Of a stretch of DNA of 64,000 nucleotides, positions 48,866 through 58,582 are shown piece by piece. The notes under the pieces were generated by a model that worked only from the letters and a program-made list of their open reading frames with translations, searched no databases and was not told the origin of the DNA. Source of the DNA: an uncultured Ilyobacter sp. (GTDB taxonomy: Bacteria; Fusobacteriota; Fusobacteriia; Fusobacteriales; Fusobacteriaceae). The translations under genes and the position numbers were made by a program. The DNA is taken from positions 1,240,001 through 1,304,000 of the forward strand of contig NZ_OY764059.1 in NCBI RefSeq assembly GCF_963668085.1, given 5' to 3'. Position 1 is the stretch's first letter. Every line of letters begins with the position of its first letter.

Positions 48866-50557
48866 CTATAAAAATATCTCTTTCCTCAGCCTGTTTATGG
48901 CAGCTCCAACCTCATACTTTCTTGAGAACACAAGATTGCCTTGGTCACATCTTAGATATTCGCAGATATTGTCTTTTTTCAGATGAATTTCCACCTCGTC
49001 TAAGGTTTCTTTTAGACTAATTCTCCCGCCGCTATTAAAGATTTTTTTCATCAGCTCCCCTATAAAAAGAACCTGACCATTCTCCACTAGCTGTTCAAGA
49101 GACCTTATATCTACAGATTCCCTGTTGATTGACAACTCATCTAATTCCCTTCCCCTTATTTTACATTTTTTATCCCTGAAAAGTAAAGGAGTTTTTTTAG
49201 AATCAAGAACTCTTTGATCTACTCTGAATTCATCACTGCTAACTAGAATCTTGCTGTCACTATACCTCATATCTATCTCTTTGGCTTTTTCTGTTACATC
49301 TAAAACCTTATATTCATCAAGCATTAGCACCCTGTCAGATACAGAGAAGTAATCTCCTAGCCCACCTACAACGATTATTGTAGATATATCTTTTTGTTTT
49401 TTCATAGACACCACTTTTTCTATGAATGGAGTTATCGGTTCCTTGTCGTGGGATATCAGCTCTTGTATTTTCCTGTCTCTAACCATAAAATTGGTGGCCG
49501 AAGTATCCTCATCTATAAGAAGGGTATCTGCACCGAGCTCAATGGCCTCTATGATGTTGCATGCCTGAGATGTGGATCCACTGGCATTTTCCGTAGAGAA
49601 TTTTTTTGTATCTTTTTTATGGGGAAGATTATCTATAAAATTACTGATATTTACCTTCTCTATGCTTCTACCGTCTTCTGCCCTTATTTTTACTGCATCA
49701 TAACTTGTTATTACATACTCCCTGCCATCTCCAGGTATATGATTGTACACACCTTTTTCTATTGCATTTAGCAAGGTTGTTTTTCCGTGGAATCCACCAC
49801 CGGTTATAGTTGTTATGCCTTTTTTTATACCCATTCCAGTTATCTGATCACCGTTTTCTAGCATCAGCGTTGTTTTCAGAGTTTCTGGTGATCGGAATTT
49901 TACTGCGTTACTCATAGGCCTGTCATCTACAGAACTTTTCCTTGCCAAAACAGCTTCTTCAGCTACAAAGGCGATTATATCTCTTTTTTTTATCTCTTCC
50001 CTTATCATAGAGGCCTTTTCATTTACCTCTATATGCTTTTTCAAAAGTTCAGGCTTTATATTTTCCTTTTTCAGCGCCCTTGGCATTTTTATCACTTCGT
50101 TGAAGATAAGGTTTTGTGCTTCCTTACCTAGGACCGTTCTTCCCCGGGCAGGAAGGTTAACATAAAATCTAAAGGTTAAAATATCCCCCTTTATATCCAC
50201 GGCACTTCTTTTCATTATCTCCTGTCCCGGTGAAAGTATAGAAAGGTCAGCACCTTTTATATTTCTAGAGCTTTTGCCATTTCTCTCTCTAAGTGAGGCC
50301 CTTATTTTTCTCAAGACATAGTCCTCAAAAGCTGTTTTTCTTGCTTCTCTCTCGTAGAGTTCTTTTTCATATCTGTATTTTTTCAGGTCTATTTCTATGG
50401 AAAAAAGAGAGGGAGATGCATATGGATCTCCCTGAACTCTTAAAATATTTAAAGTATAGTCTGGAAATTTATAGGTACCCTTTATATCCTTATATGACTT
50501 ATAACCTTTTCCGTCTATTCTTTTTAATATAGTTTCTAAATTTTTCAAAACAATCAC
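48866..50557 (-). CDS. ABC-class ATPase (COG3044 type)
   Basis: 563 aa. A Gly-Gly-Gly-Phe-His-Gly-Lys-Thr-Thr P-loop is near residue 253 and a Walker B-like Leu-Leu-Ile-Asp-Glu-Asp-Thr near residue 345. These fit the predicted ABC-class ATPase family of unknown role, standalone and without membrane partner. The start overlaps none of its neighbours; stop of smc follows one base away, so it is read after smc in the same transcript. Function unknown. Confidence 0.8.
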   Translation of the reverse strand: MIVLKNLETILKRIDGKGYKSYKDIKGTYKFPDYTLNILRVQGDPYASPSLFSIEIDLKKYRYEKELYEREARKTAFEDYVLRKIRASLRERNGKSSRNIKGADLSILSPGQEIMKRSAVDIKGDILTFRFYVNLPARGRTVLGKEAQNLIFNEVIKMPRALKKENIKPELLKKHIEVNEKASMIREEIKKRDIIAFVAEEAVLARKSSVDDRPMSNAVKFRSPETLKTTLMLENGDQITGMGIKKGITTITGGGFHGKTTLLNAIEKGVYNHIPGDGREYVITSYDAVKIRAEDGRSIEKVNISNFIDNLPHKKDTKKFSTENASGSTSQACNIIEAIELGADTLLIDEDTSATNFMVRDRKIQELISHDKEPITPFIEKVVSMKKQKDISTIIVVGGLGDYFSVSDRVLMLDEYKVLDVTEKAKEIDMRYSDSKILVSSDEFRVDQRVLDSKKTPLLFRDKKCKIRGRELDELSINRESVDIRSLEQLVENGQVLFIGELMKKIFNSGGRISLKETLDEVEIHLKKDNICEYLRCDQGNLVFSRKYEVGAAINRLRKEIFL

Positions 50558-53500
50558 CTACATTGTCACTGATATAATTCTAGATTCACCTATCTCCTTA
50601 TTCATAGTAACGCCATAAAGGGTGTCTGATTCCTTCATAGTTTCTTTATTATGAGTAATCAGGATAAATTGTGACTTATCAGTAAACTCCTTTAATTTTC
50701 TTATTAATTTTTTAGTGTTGGTTTCATCTAAGGCGGCCTCTATCTCATCAAAAAAAGTAAAAGGACTAGGTTTATACATAAATATAGCCATTATAAAGGC
50801 AACTGCCACCATAGATTTTTCTCCGCCAGATAAGAGTGTTATTGACTGACGTTTCTTGTTTCTGTATTTTACCAGGAGTTCTACTCCTGTTTCTTTGATG
50901 TTCTCAATATTTGTGAGTTCTAATTTCCCTTCAGAATTACTCAGTATCTCCTTGCACATATACCCAAAGTTTTCATTTATAGATTTATAAGCTTCAAAGA
51001 ATCTCATCTCAATAATACTCTCGATCTCTTTTATAAGCTCTCTCAGGGATTTTTCACTGCTTAAAAGGTCATTTCTCTGACCCAAAACAAACTCGTACTT
51101 GGCTTTGATCTCCTGAAACTCCTCTATAGCCAGAAGATTTACAGTTCCTAAGGCTTTTACCCTCACCTCTAGTTTCATTAGTTTTTCGTTGGCCTCTTTT
51201 AAGTCTCCCTCCACCGCCTTGGCTTCTGCTTCAGAGAGTTCATCAAGTTTTACTTTTAGATTTTCTATTCCTATCTCTAGGTTTTCTTTTTTAGAAAATT
51301 CCTGAGACAGCTTATTATTCTCTATAACTATTTTATTTTCGATATTTTTTACCTGTTTTATGAGTTCTCTTTCCTCTTTTTCCAGTTCGCTATACCGGTT
51401 TTTCTTACTTTTTATATCTACAAACTCTTTTTCATACCTCAGATTTTCATTTTCAAAAGATTTTTCCAGATAGTCGAGTTTTTCTGACAGTTCCTCTAGG
51501 CCTTTATAAAGTTTTTCGACTCTTTCAGATAGGGAATTTCTTTCGATTTTCATCTCCTTACAAAGTTCCTTCTCCTTAAAGAGTTCTCTTTGAATCTGTT
51601 TCAGTTTTTCCTTGTTGTTCATATAGTTTATTTTTTTGTCTGAAAAATCATTTTTTATACTTTCTATCTCATCTTTTTGCTTTATAACCTGCTTATTGTC
51701 CTCTTCAATGGTAGTTCTGAGATTATCCATTACCTCTTCTATTTCAAGTTTTTTTCCATGGGCATTCTTTTCTTGTTTCTTATATTCAGAGATATAGAGT
51801 TCCTCTTCTTTTATCTCCATCTCCACTATCTTCATACCCTTGACAATTTTTTCATCTTTGGATTTCAAATCCTCCAAAAGTTCTGCCAGCTTTTTTACAT
51901 CTATACGGAGTTTCTCTTTTAAGTCGTCCATTGTCATTAGCTCTTCCTCTGTTTTCTCCATGAGAGTGGTGAGCTTGTTGTACTCTTTCTCCTGTATTTT
52001 GTATTCTGAGCCTAGTTTTTTTACAAGCTCAGCTAGTTTTTTTATCTCTTTTTTCCTTTCAAAAATCTGAGAGCTGGCAGATCTCAGATTTTCTCCACCT
52101 GTTATTCTTCCACGTCCAGACAAAAGTTCCCCGGAAATAGTTACAATATTTCCCCTGTGGGCATTTGATTTTGAAAGCCTAAGAGCTGTATCCATGTCCT
52201 CAACAACCAAAAGGTTTCCCAAAAGAAACTTCACAACTAAGGCATATTTTTCTGGATATTCCAAGAGGTCAGAAGCTATTCCCACAACACCCTTTTCCTT
52301 AGGAGCCTTTGCCTCTTTCCCTGTTTTTATTGTATCAAATGCCAGAAAAGACGCCCTTCCTGCTTTTTTATCTTTTAGAAAATTTATACATTTCTTGGCC
52401 GTTTTGCTGTCCCTTACTATTATATCCTGTAAGTTCCCAGGAATGGCAGCCTCTATAGCCCTTTCATACCCCTCAGGTATATTCACAAGAGAGATAAAAG
52501 CCCCTTCCACTCCCTCTATACCTGCATTTAGTATCTCCTTTACTCCTTTATAAAACCCCTCGTTGTTCTCGTCTAGTTTCACAAGGTTTTCAAGTTTCGT
52601 GTTATTCATCTTGAGGTTATAGTCTGTCTCCCTCATCTTGCTGTGCACCTTGTTCATCTCTAAACTAACCTGGGTTATCTTCTCCTCCATGGCTTGAGTC
52701 TTACCGTCGATTCCCTTATATTCTTTATCTTTTTCATCGTGCTCTTTTTGAGATTTCTCAATCTCTAAATAGTTTTTCGATATCTTGGTTTTGTACTCTT
52801 CAATCTCCTCTTTCAGGGTTTCTATCTTTGAGAAGCTGCTTTTCATTCTTCTAGAGGTATTTTCAGTTTCATTTATGAATTTCAGTCTGTCTACTTCTAG
52901 GGACATGAGTTTATCTCTTTTCATATTTAACGAAAGCTCTTTTTCCCTTTTTATCTCCTCTTTTTCAGAGATGAAAAGTTCAAATTTACTGTTTTCAGAC
53001 TCCTGCGCAGCGAGTTCTTCTTTGGTCATACTCTCTTTTATCTCTAGAGAGCCCAGCTCCCTTTCCTTTTCCAAAAATTTTTCCTCTAGTTTTGATAAGG
53101 AATCTTTCTTTTCGACCAACTCTCTTTCATAGGACTTTATCCTCTCGGTAAATATGGTTTTATCATTTATTATCTTATCTATATCTTTTTTTAGGTCTAT
53201 ATTCTTTTGAGTCATAGCCTCTATCTCTTCGTTCAGACCCTCTCTCTCTGAGTTTGCCTTCTCCAGTTTTTCCTCTGAATATTCAAAGTTTTTCTGCTGC
53301 TCTTTTATTCCCGCCTCTAGATTTTCTACAGTCTCATTAATTCTGTCTAATCTCAGACTTTTTACCTCTAATTCTCTTTCATATATCCCTTTTGCCAGAG
53401 AGTCTCTTTCATTTTGGAGTTCCCTGTATTTCAGGGCTTTTTCTGCCTGTTTTTCCACCCTGTTTTTATTTTCTTCCATCTCCCCTATTATAAGGTCGAT

Positions 53501-54070
53501 TTTTTCAATCTCACCCTGAACTTTTTCAAGTTTTTTTTCTGATTCTGTCTTTCTTATCTTTACTTTTTTGATACCTGCTGCTTCCTCTATAATCTCTTTT
53601 ATCTCCTTGCTAGAAGATGAGATTATTCTCTCTACCTTTCCCTGTCCTATGACAGAGTAGGCACTTTTTCCCACCCCTGTATCTAAAAAGAGTTCACTTA
53701 TATCTTTAAGCCTAGCTTTAGCATCATTTATGAGGTACTGATTTTCTCCTGTTTTGTGAAGCCTACGTGTGACTTTTATATCATCTATCTCTAAGGGCAG
53801 CACCCTGTCAGAGTTATCTATATACAACGACACTTCAGCCAGACTTTTAGGTTTCTTATTCTTACCTCCTGAGAAAATTACGTCTTGACTCTCTTTAGCC
53901 CTTATGTTTTTATAGGACTGTTCTCCCAAAACCCAGAGGATGGCATCTAGTATATTAGACTTCCCGCTTCCGTTAGGTCCGACTATAGAGGTTATCCCCG
54001 TGTTAAAATCAAGACTTATTTTCTCTGCAAATGACTTAAATCCATTTATTTCAACTGCTTTTAAGTGCAT
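50558..54070 (-). CDS. smc: Chromosome condensation protein SMC
   Basis: 1170 aa. Walker A Gly-Pro-Asn-Gly-Ser-Gly-Lys-Ser is at residues 32-39, a flexible hinge spans about 500-650 between two long coiled coils, and the C-terminal signature Leu-Leu-Ser-Gly-Gly-Glu-Lys-Ser precedes Walker B Phe-Phe-Asp-Glu-Ile. Full length for the family. It organises chromosomes with ScpAB. It follows hslU in the same direction by 15 bases. Confidence 0.96.
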   Translation of the reverse strand: MHLKAVEINGFKSFAEKISLDFNTGITSIVGPNGSGKSNILDAILWVLGEQSYKNIRAKESQDVIFSGGKNKKPKSLAEVSLYIDNSDRVLPLEIDDIKVTRRLHKTGENQYLINDAKARLKDISELFLDTGVGKSAYSVIGQGKVERIISSSSKEIKEIIEEAAGIKKVKIRKTESEKKLEKVQGEIEKIDLIIGEMEENKNRVEKQAEKALKYRELQNERDSLAKGIYERELEVKSLRLDRINETVENLEAGIKEQQKNFEYSEEKLEKANSEREGLNEEIEAMTQKNIDLKKDIDKIINDKTIFTERIKSYERELVEKKDSLSKLEEKFLEKERELGSLEIKESMTKEELAAQESENSKFELFISEKEEIKREKELSLNMKRDKLMSLEVDRLKFINETENTSRRMKSSFSKIETLKEEIEEYKTKISKNYLEIEKSQKEHDEKDKEYKGIDGKTQAMEEKITQVSLEMNKVHSKMRETDYNLKMNNTKLENLVKLDENNEGFYKGVKEILNAGIEGVEGAFISLVNIPEGYERAIEAAIPGNLQDIIVRDSKTAKKCINFLKDKKAGRASFLAFDTIKTGKEAKAPKEKGVVGIASDLLEYPEKYALVVKFLLGNLLVVEDMDTALRLSKSNAHRGNIVTISGELLSGRGRITGGENLRSASSQIFERKKEIKKLAELVKKLGSEYKIQEKEYNKLTTLMEKTEEELMTMDDLKEKLRIDVKKLAELLEDLKSKDEKIVKGMKIVEMEIKEEELYISEYKKQEKNAHGKKLEIEEVMDNLRTTIEEDNKQVIKQKDEIESIKNDFSDKKINYMNNKEKLKQIQRELFKEKELCKEMKIERNSLSERVEKLYKGLEELSEKLDYLEKSFENENLRYEKEFVDIKSKKNRYSELEKEERELIKQVKNIENKIVIENNKLSQEFSKKENLEIGIENLKVKLDELSEAEAKAVEGDLKEANEKLMKLEVRVKALGTVNLLAIEEFQEIKAKYEFVLGQRNDLLSSEKSLRELIKEIESIIEMRFFEAYKSINENFGYMCKEILSNSEGKLELTNIENIKETGVELLVKYRNKKRQSITLLSGGEKSMVAVAFIMAIFMYKPSPFTFFDEIEAALDETNTKKLIRKLKEFTDKSQFILITHNKETMKESDTLYGVTMNKEIGESRIISVTM

Positions 54071-54085
54071 TTCCCACTCCCAACT

Positions 54086-55408
54086 TTAAAGTATGTAGTT
54101 GTCTAAATTTTCTTCTTCTGTATCACTTTTAAAAATCTTATCTATGTCACGTTTACCTATTTTTATCTTCTTATTATCTCCATAGGGAGCATCAAACATG
54201 ATATCCTTAAGTATTGTTTCTACTACAGAGGCAAGTCTTCTCGCTCCTATATTTTCCACACTTTCATTGAGCTCTATGGCCACTTCTGAGACTCTATCGA
54301 TTGCCCCAGGTGTAAAGTCTATATCAACGTTATCAGTTCCTAGTAAAAGTTTATATTGCTCGATTAAGTTGTACTCCACTGCTGTCAGTATTTTTATAAA
54401 GTCCTCTTTCTCTAAACTTTTCAGCTTTACCTTTACTGGAAACCTTCCCTGAAGCTCAGGCATAAGGTCTGAAGGACTAGAAAGTGTAAAGGCTCCTGCT
54501 GCTATAAATAAAATATGGTCTGTTTTTACAGCCCCATATTTTGTCATCACAGTTGTTCCCTCTACAATGGGAAGTATATCTCTTTGAACTCCCTGTCTTG
54601 AGACCTCTCCCCTCGATGCTCCCTCTCTTTCTGCAATCTTGTCTATCTCGTCTATAAATATGATCCCGTCCTCTTCTGTCATATTTACAGCCTCAGGAAT
54701 TAAGCTTTCCATATCTATACTCTTTTCTATCTCTTCTTTTAGGATATATTCCACTGCATCTTTTACTTTGAGCTTTATTTTTTTTGCCTTCCCACCTGCT
54801 GGAAAACTTGACATGATATTTTCTATTATCCCTTGCATACCCTCATCAGGGGAATTTCCAGCAGAAAAAACCTCAACTACCGGTGAGTCTGACTTTTTGG
54901 ATTTTTCAACTTCTACTTCCATTTCGTCGTATTTTCCATCTTTTATCTCTTGAACTATTTTTTCTTTTTCCTCTGTATTTACAGTATCATATGGTTTTAT
55001 GAGTTTTGCCACTTTTTCTAAAACTTGGGGCATAAATTTTTCCCTCAAGTTTTCAATTTTTTCAGTTTTTATTTTCCTTATGGTTATTCCCACAAGGTCT
55101 TTTATCATACTCTCAACATCCTTACCTACATAGCCCACCTCTGTATATTTAGTGGCCTCTACTTTTAGAAATGGTGCATCTGCTATTTTTGCTAGCCTTC
55201 TGGCAATCTCAGTTTTACCGACCCCTGTAGGTCCCATGAGTATAATATTTTTAGGAGTTATCTCCTTTCTCATTTCGCTATCCTCTATAGCCTTCCTTCT
55301 ATATCTGTTTCTTAAAGATATTGCTACATTCCTCTTAGCTTCATCTTGCGAAACTATATATTTATCTAAATGTTCTACTATCTCTCTAGGGGTTAATTTA
55401 TTCTCCAT
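54086..55408 (-). CDS. hslU: ATP-dependent protease ATPase subunit
   Basis: 440 aa. Walker A Gly-Pro-Thr-Gly-Val-Gly-Lys-Thr is near residues 54-61, the I domain follows, and the C-terminal Leu-Asp-Asn-Tyr-Ile-Leu tail suits docking into HslV. It unfolds proteins for degradation. In many bacteria hslV lies directly upstream; none is seen next to this gene in the window. Confidence 0.95.
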   Translation of the reverse strand: MENKLTPREIVEHLDKYIVSQDEAKRNVAISLRNRYRRKAIEDSEMRKEITPKNIILMGPTGVGKTEIARRLAKIADAPFLKVEATKYTEVGYVGKDVESMIKDLVGITIRKIKTEKIENLREKFMPQVLEKVAKLIKPYDTVNTEEKEKIVQEIKDGKYDEMEVEVEKSKKSDSPVVEVFSAGNSPDEGMQGIIENIMSSFPAGGKAKKIKLKVKDAVEYILKEEIEKSIDMESLIPEAVNMTEEDGIIFIDEIDKIAEREGASRGEVSRQGVQRDILPIVEGTTVMTKYGAVKTDHILFIAAGAFTLSSPSDLMPELQGRFPVKVKLKSLEKEDFIKILTAVEYNLIEQYKLLLGTDNVDIDFTPGAIDRVSEVAIELNESVENIGARRLASVVETILKDIMFDAPYGDNKKIKIGKRDIDKIFKSDTEEENLDNYIL

Positions 55409-55522
55409 TATTTACTCTCCTATTTTCCCAATTTATCTCATCAATTATATAATATTTAATTCTTTATTACAAGGATGATGAAGCAGACAAAGCTTATTTT
55501 TGGCAAAAAAAGACAAGACCCT

Positions 55523-56170
55523 TCAGTCCTGCCTAGTTTCATTCTTTTCGATATCTATTTTTTCTCCCAAAAACTTCGGTTGTGTATTAAAAATATTTAC
55601 ATCTAAAAAAGCCTTTGCCTTTGCAAAAAACTCTCTCAGATAAACCGACTTTTTTTTCGGATCTCTTGCATTTAGGGCTATCACATCTACTCCACGTTTT
55701 CGGCCTATATAGACTGCTCTCTCATTTTGAAATTTTTGAGATATTATCAAGTAACTGTCCTGTCCAAAGACCTTTTGGGCTCTTATAACAGAGTCAAGGG
55801 TACGGAATCCGGCATAATCAAGAATCAATTTTTCTGATGGAATGCCCATTTTCAATAAGGTTTTTCTCATTCTTACAGGCTCATTATATTCTTTTTGACT
55901 ATTATCCCCACTAAGTATTAGGTACTCCACCTTTCCTTTAATAAGTGCATTATAAGCAGCCTCCATTCTGTATTTATAGAAATGATTTATCCCACCGCCT
56001 ATGATGTACTTGCTAGTTCCCAAGACAAGACCGACTTTTCTCTTAGGAATTTCTTCAACACTTTCATAGACATAGTTCCTTGAAAAAAACTTTATCGAGA
56101 GATTACTCATACAAAGAAAAAAGACCGGTATTAAAAATATATAAAATATCCCTTTTAAAAGTTTTTTCAT
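55523..56170 (-). CDS. SanA/YdcF-type membrane protein
   Basis: 215 aa. Residues 7-30 are a signal/membrane segment. The DUF218 core has Val-Gly-Leu-Val-Leu-Gly-Thr-Ser-Lys, Leu-Ile-Leu-Ser-Gly-Asp-Asn and a Tyr-Leu-Ile-Ile-Ser-Gln-Lys-Phe segment. SanA-type proteins affect envelope permeability and vancomycin resistance at high temperature. Transcribed separately from hslU. Confidence 0.8.
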   Translation of the reverse strand: MKKLLKGIFYIFLIPVFFLCMSNLSIKFFSRNYVYESVEEIPKRKVGLVLGTSKYIIGGGINHFYKYRMEAAYNALIKGKVEYLILSGDNSQKEYNEPVRMRKTLLKMGIPSEKLILDYAGFRTLDSVIRAQKVFGQDSYLIISQKFQNERAVYIGRKRGVDVIALNARDPKKKSVYLREFFAKAKAFLDVNIFNTQPKFLGEKIDIEKNETRQD

Positions 56171-56322
56171 TCTTATCCCCTGCGTTTTTTATTATCCTTT
56201 GCCTGATAAACAGCTGCAAATTTATCTGCCTGTGACTTTTAATTTTATAAGAAATCATTCTTTATAAAATATCCACATCTATATTTTAACCTTTATCTTT
56301 ATTTTAGACAATTTATTTTAAA

Positions 56323-57129
56323 CTATTTTTCTGTCCCGAAAAACTTAGCCATTATCCCTTCGACCACAGCCCCCCCTATACACCTGGCCTTATCCGATAT
56401 AGTATAACAGTTTTTTGCCTGGTCATATCTTGGGTCAACATCAGCCATTTTAATTCCTTTTTTTACAATTATACCGTCACGGAGTATGCCTCTTACTACT
56501 CCTGGTAGCTGAGTTTTAACCTGGGTTTCCCCAACTACAGCGATAGTTTCCCCTTTTGAGACTCTATCGCCGATATTTTTTACCGCCTTCAGAAGTCCCT
56601 CTGCCGGTGAATGGATCACTCTTTCAACCGAATAACCCCCTATATTCCCTGGATTCCCAGTGTTGGCAAGAGCCTCGCCTTCATATATGAGTCTCCCCAG
56701 ATCATGCCCCCTCATAGTCTCAACCACCACATGGCAGTCTTTTCCCGCAGTGAATCCCGGTCCTAGAGCTATCACCAGGGGAGCCATATCAATCTCTGTC
56801 CCTAGATTTTTTTTGGCTATTATTGCATCTACAACTACGTGGGGTTCTAGCTCTTTTGTAGATTCTCCCTTAGGATCTATCAGTACAGGTATATTATTAT
56901 CTTTTAGTTCCTCAACGACTTCCTCAAGGGATGAAACGAGAACCCCACTTATACCCTCCACAGCGGATTCTTTCTCATAAACAGCCTCTGAAAAAGCTAC
57001 CTTCCTTCTTATGGCAGTGGGTTTTTCGCATTCCAAAATCACCACTTCCATCCCGCATCTCTTTAGTTTATGAGCCACTCCTGTTGCTATATCGCCGCCG
57101 CCTCTAATTACCACCCTGCATATTTTCAT
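56323..57129 (-). CDS. yqeB: Selenium-dependent molybdenum hydroxylase accessory protein, YqeB family
   Basis: 268 aa. The Arg-Gly-Gly-Gly-Asp-Ile-Ala-Thr-Gly-Val-Ala-His-Lys-Leu start, Glu-Cys-Glu-Lys-Pro-Thr-Ala-Ile-Arg-Arg and Leu-Gly-Pro-Gly-Phe are characteristic of the YqeB/EF2563 family. These proteins occur with selenium-dependent molybdenum hydroxylases and help form the labile selenium centre. It overlaps mocA by 26 bases. Supports a selenium-type xanthine dehydrogenase here. Confidence 0.9.
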   Translation of the reverse strand: MKICRVVIRGGGDIATGVAHKLKRCGMEVVILECEKPTAIRRKVAFSEAVYEKESAVEGISGVLVSSLEEVVEELKDNNIPVLIDPKGESTKELEPHVVVDAIIAKKNLGTEIDMAPLVIALGPGFTAGKDCHVVVETMRGHDLGRLIYEGEALANTGNPGNIGGYSVERVIHSPAEGLLKAVKNIGDRVSKGETIAVVGETQVKTQLPGVVRGILRDGIIVKKGIKMADVDPRYDQAKNCYTISDKARCIGGAVVEGIMAKFFGTEK

Positions 57130-58009
57130 ATATCTCCTCCAAGTCCTCCAGGCTGTCTACATCCTTAAATAAAAGTCGGTTCTTAAAATTAACCTCATTT
57201 ATTTCTGTTGACTTTCTTATTACCTCTCTGCCTCCTGTATCTCCTTTTATTTTTAAAAGTTCTGTCTTTTTATCCTGGGGAAAAAATACAGGAGTACTCT
57301 TATGCCCATTAACTACAGGTAAAGTTATGATATTTTTTTTATAAAATTCCCACATAAGCTTTAAAACTATCTCTTTAGAAAGAAGAGGTTGATCAACTGT
57401 AAAAAAAGCCATACCCTCTCCTGAACTTTTAGAAACCCCTAGTTTTACACTTTCACTCTGCCCAAGACCGGGGTTTTTATTTTTTACATATTTTACTCTG
57501 TATTTTTCGCCTAGTTTCATAGCTTCCCTGTCTTTCCCTACCAGAATAACCTCGTGAAACCCAATGCCAGAAAGAATCTTCAAAATTTTTTCTAGCATCG
57601 TCTCTCCTTGAAACTCTATAAAAAGTTTATTTCTCCCCATACGTTTAGAAAAACCAGAGGCCATGACTACAGCACTGACCTTATTATATCGATAAATTTC
57701 CCCATATTGCAAGTTTCCCATATAGATTTCTTCATCATATCTAGTTTTACAATACTTTAATGCCGTTTCAAAGGAATCTAGTTCTTTTATCTTGTCTAGA
57801 AAAATAACTTTTCCATATATCAGACCCTTTTTTTCGATTATATAACTGTTATTTTCATCTCCGACTTTTTTAAAGGCCGTTAAAAGAATTTCCCTTATGC
57901 TTGTTCTTTCACCTGTAGATTCTTTATTAATTTCAAAAACAAGGCCAGTTTTATCACCAGTGACAGTGATTATATCTTCCTTTTGAATTTCAAAAAATTC
58001 CACCGTCAT
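57104..58009 (-). CDS. mocA: Molybdenum cofactor cytidylyltransferase, MocA family
   Basis: 301 aa from ATG 58007-58009 (GGGAGG site). Residues 1-105 are a degenerate N-terminal region possibly related to YqeC. Residues 112-300 have the MocA signature Val-Met-Ala-Ser-Gly-Phe-Ser-Lys-Arg-Met-Gly-Arg-Asn-Lys and Phe-Thr-Val-Asp-Gln-Pro-Leu. It makes the cytosine dinucleotide form of the molybdenum cofactor used by xanthine dehydrogenase-type enzymes. Fused or overlapped to yqeB, a typical arrangement. Confidence 0.87.
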   Translation of the reverse strand: MTVEFFEIQKEDIITVTGDKTGLVFEINKESTGERTSIREILLTAFKKVGDENNSYIIEKKGLIYGKVIFLDKIKELDSFETALKYCKTRYDEEIYMGNLQYGEIYRYNKVSAVVMASGFSKRMGRNKLFIEFQGETMLEKILKILSGIGFHEVILVGKDREAMKLGEKYRVKYVKNKNPGLGQSESVKLGVSKSSGEGMAFFTVDQPLLSKEIVLKLMWEFYKKNIITLPVVNGHKSTPVFFPQDKKTELLKIKGDTGGREVIRKSTEINEVNFKNRLLFKDVDSLEDLEEIYENMQGGN

Positions 58010-58039
58010 CAACCTCCCTGTCAAATTATTTATATGAAT

Positions 58040-58465
58040 CAAATTACTACTGAATATCTGAAAGAATTTTTCCTAAATTACTGAATTTACAAGAATATTA
58101 GAGTCAAAAGATTTTGTCACGAATGAAGACCGATAAAAGACAAAAAAATTAACACGAATAAAGATAAAACCTTTTGACCACAGAGGGCACAAAGAAAAAG
58201 AGAGAGTTTCACAGAGTTAAGACGAAAACTAGATACGATTTCTTTTGCGAGAGGTTTTCGATCTTTTTTCTTTTGCCATTGACAAAATCAGCGTTAAGAA
58301 TAACCGCAGTGAAATCCTTAGAAAAAATCGACTGTCTGAGCGTAGCGAGTTTCGAGTTTTTCTTGGATTTTCAAGGTTATTTAGCTGATTTTTCACAGGC
58401 TTGAACTTTTGGTTACTTTTCTTTCAAGAGAAAAGTAACGAATTCCGATAAATTCAATAATTTAA
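58040..58465 (-). repeat. Non-coding repeat copy B
   Basis: Inverted partner of 39935-40464, but shorter because it lacks the two extra blocks of copy A. Within it a frame coding Thr-Glu-Gly-Thr-Lys-Lys-Lys-Arg is repeat-derived and not a real gene. The flanks of both copies are similar up to about 40464/58040 (TAAATTCAGTAATTT). It fills most of the 573-bp spacer between mocA and the hydroxylase operon. Function unknown. Confidence 0.8.
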
Positions 58466-58554
58466 TACAAAATAAAAATAGCACCCTAAACTGTTTAATA
58501 TTGTTTTTTCACTTTTTATTAAAAAGAAAATAAACTCTTATTTTTTTAATACAA

Positions 58555-58577
58555 GACCCCTATAAATTATAGGGGTC
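58555..58577 (-). terminator. Terminator of the xanthine dehydrogenase operon
   Basis: GACCCCTATAA-ATT-ATAGGGGTC-type hairpin just before the T-rich stretch after the large-subunit stop at 58583. Confidence 0.75.
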
Positions 58578-58582
58578 AATTT

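Noticed and set aside
58174..58404. 76-aa frame with Thr-Glu-Gly-Thr-Lys-Lys-Lys-Arg
   Set aside because: It lies within the non-coding repeat, lacks a ribosome site and its counterpart in copy A is in another length and composition.
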